Positions 1 through 5,042 of a DNA stretch of 5,927 nucleotides are shown piece after piece. The notes under the pieces are model-generated. The model had not been told where the DNA came from and searched no databases. It saw nothing but the letters and a program-made list of their open reading frames with translations. Each line of letters starts with the position of its first letter. Position 1 is the first letter of the stretch. The stretch lies in NCBI GenBank assembly GCA_031288675.1, contig JAITQY010000115.1:1-5927 (forward strand), read 5' to 3'. Made by a program: the position numbers and the translations under genes. The DNA comes from Oscillospiraceae bacterium. Lineage in GTDB: Bacteria; Bacillota; Clostridia; Oscillospirales; Oscillospiraceae.

Positions 1-1803
1 CGTGGTGCAGAGTTTCTTGTCAAAACACATATATTTTATGGTCGCAAGGCTATCCGCAATGGTGGCAAGCCCTGTAGCGGTACCGCCGTAGCTGTTGTAA
101 TCACATCCGCCGGAACTGCAGTCAATTCCGCGCTCCATACATCCGCGCATCGAAATTGAGAGCATAGCGTACGGCAGATTGTATCCGGCAAGATACTCTG
201 CATAGTTGTTCACGGTAACATACCAGTTAAGCATATATTCGCTAAGTTTACGGTAAGCCTCCTGAACTTCTTCAATGCTGTTCATCTCATAAAGGTAACC
301 GCTTTGAACGGGAGCTTGTTTGCCGTTCATAGGGTTGATACCGTTGTTGAGCGCCATATCAAAGACCACGCCATAGTATATGCTCGCGTGCGCCGCTCCG
401 ACGCCGTTCGGCGCGGGGAAATCACAACCGGAGCCGACAATTTCCTGACAGCCGATAATACTGTAGTCACGCGCGTCTTCAAGCGTGAAGCCGAGTTCTT
501 TTTGCAGACCCGGTATAATGACCTCATCATTCTGGAAGAGAGGAAGCCCGCCGACAAGCTTGGATGTTTCTAAGGCGCAATTCCATAGTTCGTCAGGGGT
601 TCCGGAGTGAACGCGCATAGATACGGTCGGATCGTGGAGTTTCAGCCGCCCGATAGTTTCCAGCACCATATAGGTAACGGGGTTGGTAGCGTCCTCGCCG
701 GTTTCCGGAATACAACCGGAGATAGTGGTGTGCTGGTACGTGTTGCCGATTCCGGCAGTTTCCGCCATTTTACCGTAACCGCCCTCATAGTAGCAGTTAG
801 ATTTCAGGAAGAACGCGTCGACGAGGATTTGAGCGCCGTCAAGCGTAATCGTGCCTTCGTCAAGTTCTTTTTTGAGGAATGGCCAAACGTATTGGTCAAA
901 GCGTCCGAACGCCGGAGCAGGCATAGTCTGCTCATAACTGAGCAGAAGCTGGTAAAGCAGAACCGCTTGACACGCTTCCCAAAGGGTACGGGCAGGGTTT
1001 TCACTTATCCAGTACAGGCTTTCTGACATAGCAATCAATTCTGCTTTACGCTCCGGAGCAGTGTCCGGCAGATCCGCCTGACGTTTAGCCTCATCTCCGT
1101 AGCGGCGTATCAGAATCATAGCCGCGTCACAGACAATAGTTGCGGATTTATAGAACATATATTTGCTCATATCGCCGCCCATAACATTTCCCTTGCGCAC
1201 GGCAAGGTATGCCTGAGCCTGTTCGCGAATCGCTTTGTATCCGGTGTTGATAATCTTAGACCATCCCGGAGTAAGATGACCGACGTGCAGTCCAAGTATA
1301 CCCGGACGACCGGGATCACCGTAATCGCAGGCTTCAAGCTCCACAAACTCCCTGAAGCCGTCCGGCTGCCAAGCGTCGCCCACCGCGCTGTCCGCATTCT
1401 CCCACGAGGCGCTGCTGGACAGGCGTGTCTTGTCAAGTTCTTCCTGAGAGATAGCAAGGCGCTGTTCCGGGTCAGTATTGTGCCACATTTGGTCATCTTC
1501 GTGCCATTCCCACTTGCCCGGCATATTCTCAATCGGAAGTACACCCCACATAACGCCGCTTGCGCCGCAGAAATTTTTGCCCTTGCTTCCAGCGAAGTAG
1601 TCGTCACTGAAAATCGGCACAGACATATGCTCACAGAGATACTTCGTAATCAGCGGACGCTTGATAATCGGCACGATGCCGCCGTAGAGCTTGATAGCCT
1701 CCGCAGTGTAAACACTCTTTTCAGAGTCCCCGATAATAACTCGGTCGCGAACCGCATCGCGGTAGCGTTGAATGCGCTCGGTAACCGGTCGGAATTTATA
1801 CAT
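1..1803 (-). CDS. Glycyl radical enzyme (pyruvate formate-lyase superfamily, eliminase-like), 5' 601 codons, substrate unknown
   Basis: Enzymes of this cytoplasmic, strictly anaerobic family move a radical from a C-terminal glycine to an active-site cysteine to cleave C-C, C-O, C-N or C-S bonds; a radical-SAM activase installs the glycyl radical. Visible landmarks in order: an N-terminal helical part (residues 1-80), GH at 175-176, GRFDQY at 300-305, DPTVSMRVH at 391-399, NDE at 425-427, the thiyl-site motif IIGCQE with Cys452 and Glu454, and GGCDYN at 565-570. A Cys-x-Glu pair points to the eliminase/dehydratase/decarboxylase side of the family rather than true pyruvate formate-lyase, which has Cys-Cys. 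Relatives run to about 790-850 residues, so roughly 200 residues including the radical glycine lie beyond the left edge; no activase gene is in view. The start is ATG at 1803 with AGGAGGT seven bases upstream (1811-1817). Residue 466, which by simple offset matches the substrate Asp447 of glycerol dehydratase, is Asn, so glycerol is an unlikely substrate. The family is certain; the reaction is not. Confidence 0.93.
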   Translation of the reverse strand, partial: MYKFRPVTERIQRYRDAVRDRVIIGDSEKSVYTAEAIKLYGGIVPIIKRPLITKYLCEHMSVPIFSDDYFAGSKGKNFCGASGVMWGVLPIENMPGKWEWHEDDQMWHNTDPEQRLAISQEELDKTRLSSSASWENADSAVGDAWQPDGFREFVELEACDYGDPGRPGILGLHVGHLTPGWSKIINTGYKAIREQAQAYLAVRKGNVMGGDMSKYMFYKSATIVCDAAMILIRRYGDEAKRQADLPDTAPERKAELIAMSESLYWISENPARTLWEACQAVLLYQLLLSYEQTMPAPAFGRFDQYVWPFLKKELDEGTITLDGAQILVDAFFLKSNCYYEGGYGKMAETAGIGNTYQHTTISGCIPETGEDATNPVTYMVLETIGRLKLHDPTVSMRVHSGTPDELWNCALETSKLVGGLPLFQNDEVIIPGLQKELGFTLEDARDYSIIGCQEIVGSGCDFPAPNGVGAAHASIYYGVVFDMALNNGINPMNGKQAPVQSGYLYEMNSIEEVQEAYRKLSEYMLNWYVTVNNYAEYLAGYNLPYAMLSISMRGCMERGIDCSSGGCDYNSYGGTATGLATIADSLATIKYMCFDKKLCTT

Positions 1804-1838
1804 TTTATTGACCTCCTAATAGATTTCCTTATGGATGT

Positions 1839-1867
1839 ATTATACCACAAAAATGCGGATTTGTCAA
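1839..1867 (-). promoter_or_regulatory. Consensus housekeeping promoter of the glycyl radical enzyme gene
   Basis: Read on the minus strand, TTGACA (1867-1862) is followed by exactly 17 bases and TATAAT (1844-1839). Both hexamers match the sigma-70/sigma-A consensus perfectly. Transcription should begin near 1832, which leaves a leader of about 28 bases that contains the AGGAGGT ribosome binding site. No activator appears to be needed for polymerase binding, so any regulation of the enzyme would more likely be by repression. Confidence 0.88.
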
Positions 1868-1940
1868 GAGGGCATTGCGTGTAAGGTAAGTTATTTTCAA
1901 GACGGAAGATACACGCGCAGCGGACATTTACACTTATACA

Positions 1941-1962
1941 GCAGACGCATCAATGTATCTGC
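1941..1962. repeat. Imperfect inverted repeat (operator-like dyad)
   Basis: GCAGACGCAT and ATGTATCTGC are separated by only two bases. The arms match at 8 of 10 positions when one is reverse-complemented; as RNA the exceptions would be one C-A mismatch and one G-U wobble. There is no T-run after it, so it does not look like a terminator. It lies upstream of both promoters and therefore outside both predicted transcripts, which suits a protein-binding dyad better than an RNA hairpin. Confidence 0.4.
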
Positions 1963-1991
1963 ACTGACGGACTATACGGGAGAGTAAAACG

Positions 1992-2007
1992 TTACAGAAT
2001 GTTTACA
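1992..2007 (+). promoter_or_regulatory. TTACA direct repeat with 11-bp period, candidate response-regulator site
   Basis: TTACA occurs at 1992-1996 and again at 2003-2007, one DNA turn apart, ending nine bases before the -35 box of the regulator gene. OmpR/PhoB-family regulators bind as head-to-tail dimers to direct repeats with an 11-bp period, and Bacillus PhoP sites use TT-A-CA-like hexamers. The spacing and location fit autoregulation by the adjacent response regulator. Only two copies are clear, so this could be chance. Confidence 0.4.
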
Positions 2008-2016
2008 ATGCCTGTA

Positions 2017-2045
2017 TTGACAAGTGTACGTAGGTGATGTAGAAT
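2017..2045 (+). promoter_or_regulatory. Promoter of the two-component operon
   Basis: TTGACA (2017-2022) is followed by 17 bases and TAGAAT (2040-2045), which differs from TATAAT at one position. Transcription should start near 2052, giving a leader of about 27 bases with AAGGAG (2066-2071) ahead of the regulator start. It points away from the glycyl radical enzyme promoter. Confidence 0.8.
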
Positions 2046-2078
2046 ATTAGTACTCCGGATTTGATAAGGAGATTACTT

Positions 2079-2795
2079 ATGGATAACAGCAGAAAAGCCC
2101 TAATTATTGAGGATGAAGAAAACATCGCGGAATTGCTTCAGATGTTCCTTGAGAAAGACGGTTACACAGTACGCACCGCCGCCGACGGACGCGCCGGTTT
2201 GGAGCAAGTCAAATCGTTTGAGCCGGACATAATACTGCTTGATAGTATGCTGCCTAAACTCGACGGAGTTCAGGTGCTTAAACGTCTGCGGGAAGAGGAT
2301 GACGTAACGCCGGTGATTATGCTTACCGCCAAAAGCGAGACCTACGATAAAGTGTTTGCGCTTGAAGCCGGCGCCGACGATTACATTACGAAGCCGTTTG
2401 CGCCCAAAGAGGTCATGGCACGCGTCCACGCGGTGTCACGCCGCACGGAACGCGCCGCAGAGGAGATGCGTGAGGAAAAGATACTTGAGTTCGACAAGCT
2501 GCTTGTCAACCTTGACGCGTATGTGCTGCTTGCGGACGGGAAGAAAGTAGATGCTCCGCCTAAGGAACTTGAGCTTCTGTACCATCTCGCGAAGTCACCG
2601 AACCGTGTTTTTACGCGCAATCAACTGCTTGACGAGGTTTGGGGCTTTGACTATTTCGGCGACAGCCGTACGGTGGACGTCCATATCAAACGTCTGCGGG
2701 AGAAACTTGAAGGCACCAGCGAACAGTGGGCGCTTAAAACCGTATGGGGCGTGGGATATAAGTTTGAAACCGAAACCGTCAGAGCTAATAATTAA
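2079..2795 (+). CDS. OmpR/PhoB-family two-component response regulator
   Basis: This is a cytoplasmic transcription factor of 238 residues, normal length for the family. The receiver domain (about 6-122) has the acidic pocket Glu11-Asp12, phospho-acceptor Asp55 in LLDSMLP, switch Thr83 and Lys105 in the KPF motif. After a short linker, a winged-helix DNA-binding domain (about 135-231) has the hallmarks PPKELELL, RVFTRNQLL, a recognition helix around SRTVDVHIKRLREKL, and the wing motif TVWGVGYKF. The ATG at 2079 is chosen because AAGGAG (2066-2071) sits seven bases upstream; a TTG at 2061 would add six residues and bury that site. The histidine kinase gene follows after 17 bp and is surely its partner. 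The target genes are unknown: the divergent glycyl radical enzyme gene and its own promoter are candidates. No phosphate-transport genes are present to support calling it PhoB. Confidence 0.96.
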   Translation: MDNSRKALIIEDEENIAELLQMFLEKDGYTVRTAADGRAGLEQVKSFEPDIILLDSMLPKLDGVQVLKRLREEDDVTPVIMLTAKSETYDKVFALEAGADDYITKPFAPKEVMARVHAVSRRTERAAEEMREEKILEFDKLLVNLDAYVLLADGKKVDAPPKELELLYHLAKSPNRVFTRNQLLDEVWGFDYFGDSRTVDVHIKRLREKLEGTSEQWALKTVWGVGYKFETETVRANN

Positions 2796-2800
2796 GGCTG

Positions 2801-2812
2801 TTTAACGTTAAA
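2801..2812. repeat. Perfect 12-bp palindrome directly before the kinase start codon
   Basis: TTTAACGTTAAA is its own reverse complement and ends at the base before the kinase ATG. It occupies the position where a ribosome binding site would normally sit; the nearest purine run, AAGG (2794-2797), is 15 bases from the ATG and overlaps the regulator stop codon. It may be chance AT-rich symmetry, or it may tune kinase translation relative to the regulator. Confidence 0.4.
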
Positions 2813-4048
2813 ATGAAACATTTATTTCGCGATAACTTTCTAATACTTACCGCGGTAGTCTTAATCACCGTATCAGTACTCGGAGCGGCGTTTATGTCGC
2901 TCAGTTTTTCATTTTTGAAAGACGAACTGAACCGTAACACGGACAATACCGCCGCCGTAGCCGCAGCAAACGCTGAGGCGGCTCTTACGCGCGCCACGCT
3001 TGACGACAGCGACCTTAAAATCACTTTGATAAGCGTGGCAGGCGCAAGCGGAACGCATATCGTTATCACCGACGTAAACGGCATAATCGTCAATTGCTCC
3101 GACCCTGAACTCGTTTGTCCTGAGATAGGGCAAACACTTACGCCGTCAAAGGGCTACAGTAAAAGTGAAGAAATCGAATATAACGGAGCATTATACGGCT
3201 ACGCAATAGCGCAGGCTGATTCGTCCCCGGTGCTGTGGAAAGCGTTTTTGATACGGTTTGTGTTCGTCGCCGGCGCGGTAGTAATAATCGCCGCAGTCAT
3301 CTCTATTCCTGTAACCAAACGGCAAATCGCTCCGGCAAGGGCAATGGCAGAATCAATAGAGAAATCCGAAAAAGCGAGACGGGAGTTCATCGCGAACATA
3401 TCCCACGAGCTTAAAACACCGATGACGTCTATCTCCGGCTTTGCGGAAGCGATAGCTGACGGAACCATTCCGCCGGAGAAGCAGGGCAAGTATCTTAACG
3501 CAATTCGTGACGAAGTGACACGGCTGTCGCGGCTTGTCCAGCGTATGCTTGATATAACCCGCACACAAACGGTTAATCCAGTCGCGAAGAAGAACCTTAA
3601 ATTTGACGTTGCGGAGCTTGCGTGGCGAACTCTGTTCAGTCTGGAACAAAAAATAAACGCGAAGCGCCTTGACGTCAACGCGCTTATTCCTGACAGCGCG
3701 GTAACGGCAATCGGAGAAGAGGATACGATAGCTCAGGTGATTTACAACCTGCTTGACAACGCGGTCAAATTCTCATGCGAGGGCGGCAATATTGCGCTGA
3801 AGATATGGAAAACGGGCGGAAGCATTTATGTATCGGTTAAAAATTCCGGCGAAACCATTCCAGCGGAGGAACTGCCGCTAATCTTTGACCGTTTCCACAA
3901 ATCCGACCGCAGCCGAAGCACAGATAAGGAAGGTTTAGGCTTAGGTCTGCATATCGTAAAATCTATCCTTGACAGCTACGGAGAGAAAATATCCGCCACC
4001 AGCGCAAACGGTCTAACGGAATTTGTGTTCACGCTTACAGAAGCATAA
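2813..4048 (+). CDS. Membrane-bound sensor histidine kinase, partner of the upstream regulator
   Basis: The 411-residue protein autophosphorylates on a histidine and passes the phosphate to the response regulator. Order of parts: a first membrane helix (about 9-31), a predicted extracellular sensor (about 32-143) with cysteines at 95 and 102, a second membrane helix (about 145-167), a DHp domain with phospho-acceptor His198 in NISHELKTP, and an ATPase domain with N-box NLLDNAVKF (312-320), an F-box-like IFDRFHKSD and G2-box GLGLGLHIVK. The G1 box reads NSGETIP, with Asn where Asp usually contacts adenine, a variant also found in some active clostridial and metal-sensing kinases. Only about 30 residues separate the second membrane helix from His198, too few for a full HAMP domain. 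The ATG at 2813 is preferred because the next in-frame ATG lies inside the first membrane helix, although its ribosome site is weak. The ligand is unknown. Confidence 0.95.
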   Translation: MKHLFRDNFLILTAVVLITVSVLGAAFMSLSFSFLKDELNRNTDNTAAVAAANAEAALTRATLDDSDLKITLISVAGASGTHIVITDVNGIIVNCSDPELVCPEIGQTLTPSKGYSKSEEIEYNGALYGYAIAQADSSPVLWKAFLIRFVFVAGAVVIIAAVISIPVTKRQIAPARAMAESIEKSEKARREFIANISHELKTPMTSISGFAEAIADGTIPPEKQGKYLNAIRDEVTRLSRLVQRMLDITRTQTVNPVAKKNLKFDVAELAWRTLFSLEQKINAKRLDVNALIPDSAVTAIGEEDTIAQVIYNLLDNAVKFSCEGGNIALKIWKTGGSIYVSVKNSGETIPAEELPLIFDRFHKSDRSRSTDKEGLGLGLHIVKSILDSYGEKISATSANGLTEFVFTLTEA

Positions 4049-4051
4049 AGC

Positions 4052-4079
4052 AATGACGAGAGCGGAATGACGAGGGCGA
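4052..4079. repeat. 14-bp tandem direct repeat in the convergent gap
   Basis: Two copies, AATGACGAGAGCGG (4052-4065) and AATGACGAGGGCGA (4066-4079), agree at 12 of 14 positions. They fill almost all of the 35-bp gap between the convergent ends of the kinase and DUF4363 genes. No terminator hairpin with a T-run is visible there on either strand. It could be a remnant of a dispersed intergenic repeat. Confidence 0.6.
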
Positions 4080-4083
4080 GAGA

Positions 4084-4428
4084 TCAAAATACCGTTCCCC
4101 AGCGTACCTGTTCCATCTCCTGAATATGCTCTAACCTCCAAATCACGCGTTCTTTTGCGGCGGCGAACTCTTCTTTGTTATCAAGAAACTCAAGGGCAGT
4201 ATAAAGGTCAGATGTTATCGCGTCGACCTCACTGTGACGCAAAGCGATTTGAGTGTATTCCTCAGCTTCAAACCACTTGTTTATCACGGCTTCAATTTGC
4301 TCATAAGTGTCCGCAGTTTCGAGCATAAACGTTAATTCGCTGCTCATATTGTTAATGTATGAAACATTCCATACGGCTCCGCCGACCATAATCAAGAGCA
4401 GCGCAAGCGCAATTATTTCCTTACGCAT
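4084..4428 (-). CDS. DUF4363 family membrane-anchored protein
   Basis: A 114-residue protein with one N-terminal hydrophobic helix (about 5-22) followed by a charged, helix-forming region that is probably outside the membrane. The spaced Trp, the RHSEVDAI-like stretch and the ending near EMEQVRWGTVF resemble the DUF4363 family, small clostridial proteins of unknown role often encoded beside DUF421 genes, as here. The start is ATG at 4428, where translation can be coupled to the upstream gene: its stop codon overlaps this start by eight bases (ATGCGTAA), and a GGAG/GAAG purine run lies just upstream. The frame stays open to 4539, but a longer version would begin inside the DUF421 gene with a basic tail before the membrane helix, and is rejected. 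Family assignment is from memory of its features; function is unknown. Confidence 0.8.
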   Translation of the reverse strand: MRKEIIALALLLIMVGGAVWNVSYINNMSSELTFMLETADTYEQIEAVINKWFEAEEYTQIALRHSEVDAITSDLYTALEFLDNKEEFAAAKERVIWRLEHIQEMEQVRWGTVF

Positions 4429-4933
4429 TGTCTTTCTTCTCTCCGTTTTTCTTTTGATTGTCCTGAGGTATTTTTTCCACCTTGGGCTTAATTTTTTCCT
4501 CAACGGCATTGATAGTACCGTCAGTTTCAAAGACCGCATACTTTACATTAGCGAGGTCAAAGATGTTTTTCTTGCGAAGCGCCTCAGCAAGCTCGTCCAA
4601 TGAAATCCGGTTGCGTTTAAGCTCTTTCAGGTCGATTTTTCCGTCCTCGACAAGCACGCTTGGCTTACCCCATAGAAAATCGCGGAAATTTTTGCTTTTA
4701 AGCGCGGCACCGCTGATGAGTACTTCCCCGCAGAGCAGAAACAGTACAGGAATCAAACCGTTCATCAGAGGAACGCCGATGTCGGACAGCGGCTGAGCCG
4801 CCAAGTCCGCTATCAGAAGCGCAACGATAAGCTCAGAAAGTTCCAATTGCCCAAGCTGGCGCTTGCCCATAAACCGCGTCGCGGCATACACAACAACAAA
4901 CATTATCAGGGTTCGGGTTAATATTACTGCCAC
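4421..4933 (-). CDS. DUF421 (YetF/YcaP-like) membrane protein, short form
   Basis: A 170-residue integral membrane protein. Three hydrophobic helices (about 3-19, 33-48 and 55-75) include the family signature RxMGKRQLGQL (20-30) followed by an ELSELIVALLIADLAAQP stretch. A cytosolic alpha/beta part follows (about 76-144), with GKPSVLVEDGKI, a helix of LDELAEALRKKNIFDLANVKYAVFE type, and DGTI. Family members such as Bacillus YetF are usually about 210-235 residues; this one stops after the first soluble unit and ends in a lysine-rich, low-complexity tail (145-170, eight lysines). Translation starts at GTG (4933) with GGAGG at 4947-4943, nine bases upstream. It forms a two-gene operon with the DUF4363 gene. 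The molecular role of DUF421 proteins is not established. Confidence 0.88.
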   Translation of the reverse strand: MAVILTRTLIMFVVVYAATRFMGKRQLGQLELSELIVALLIADLAAQPLSDIGVPLMNGLIPVLFLLCGEVLISGAALKSKNFRDFLWGKPSVLVEDGKIDLKELKRNRISLDELAEALRKKNIFDLANVKYAVFETDGTINAVEEKIKPKVEKIPQDNQKKNGEKKDNA

Positions 4934-4950
4934 AGCCAGTAACCTCCGTT

Positions 4951-4967
4951 AAAAGCTCTTGCTTTTT
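4951..4967 (-). promoter_or_regulatory. Small hairpin just upstream of the DUF421 ribosome binding site
   Basis: AAAAGC (4951-4956) and GCTTTT (4961-4966) are complementary around a TCTT loop. In the minus-strand transcript the hairpin would end three bases before the GGAGG of the DUF421 gene, so it could affect access to that site. On the plus strand it is followed by extra T residues and resembles a very weak terminator, but no plus-strand gene ends there. The stem has only two G-C pairs. Confidence 0.3.
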
Positions 4968-4987
4968 TTGGTATTATGGTTTACAAT
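4959..4987 (+). promoter_or_regulatory. Candidate glmS promoter
   Basis: TTGCTT (4959-4964), a 17-base spacer and TACAAT (4982-4987) give a correctly spaced but imperfect sigma-A promoter, with a leader of about 49 bases before the glmS ATG. A second -10-like element, TATTAT at 4995-5000, lacks a good -35 box and is the alternative. Confidence 0.4.
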
Positions 4988-4995
4988 AACAATGT

Positions 4996-5001
4996 ATTAT
5001 A
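4996..5001 (-). promoter_or_regulatory. Possible -10 element for the DUF421-DUF4363 operon
   Basis: TATAAT reads perfectly on the minus strand 63 bases before the DUF421 start codon. No convincing -35 hexamer lies 16-18 bases further upstream, so the promoter is only suggested. It overlaps the AT-rich core that would also serve glmS on the other strand. Confidence 0.3.
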
Positions 5002-5042
5002 TACTTGCAACAAAATTAGTTTCTTCATGAAAGGGTTATATT

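Larger units (their letters stand above)
1868..2016. promoter_or_regulatory. Divergent control region rich in TACA/TGTA half-sites
   Basis: This stretch lies between the two outward-facing promoters and has no credible gene. Counting the whole 1804-2078 spacer, TACA occurs at 1910, 1929, 1937, 1993 and 2004, and its complement TGTA at 1836, 1880, 1954, 2013, 2025 and 2038. That is eleven copies where about two are expected by chance in unbiased sequence. Arrangements seen include GCGTGTA (1877-1883) facing TACACGC (1910-1916), and TACA-N5-TGTA (2004-2016) abutting the regulator's -35 box. It is a plausible binding region for the adjacent OmpR-type regulator or another factor; the binding protein is inference. 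Confidence 0.45.

Noticed and set aside
1..1803. Calling the enzyme pyruvate formate-lyase (pflB)
   Set aside because: The active site has Gly-Cys-Gln-Glu rather than the adjacent Cys-Cys pair needed for pyruvate formate-lyase chemistry.
1276..1884. Long plus-strand open frame (202 codons) opposite the glycyl radical enzyme, with similar ones at 607-1026 and 304-573
   Set aside because: They lie antisense to a clearly homologous enzyme, have no ribosome site, show no recognisable domain, and the longest runs through the enzyme's promoter.
2061..2081. TTG start six codons upstream for the response regulator
   Set aside because: The AAGGAG ribosome site would fall inside the coding sequence; the ATG at 2079 has ideal spacing and gives a normal family N-terminus.
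2813..4048. Calling the two-component pair PhoB/PhoR
   Set aside because: Family-level similarity only; no phosphate transport or PhoU genes in the window and no diagnostic residues for phosphate control.
4429..4539. N-terminal extension of the DUF4363 protein to 151 residues
   Set aside because: It overlaps the DUF421 gene in another frame and encodes a basic non-family tail; the ATG at 4428 directly precedes the membrane helix.
4951..4970. Hairpin plus T-run read as a plus-strand terminator
   Set aside because: The stem has only two G-C pairs and no plus-strand gene ends upstream; kept only as a possible leader hairpin for the minus-strand operon.
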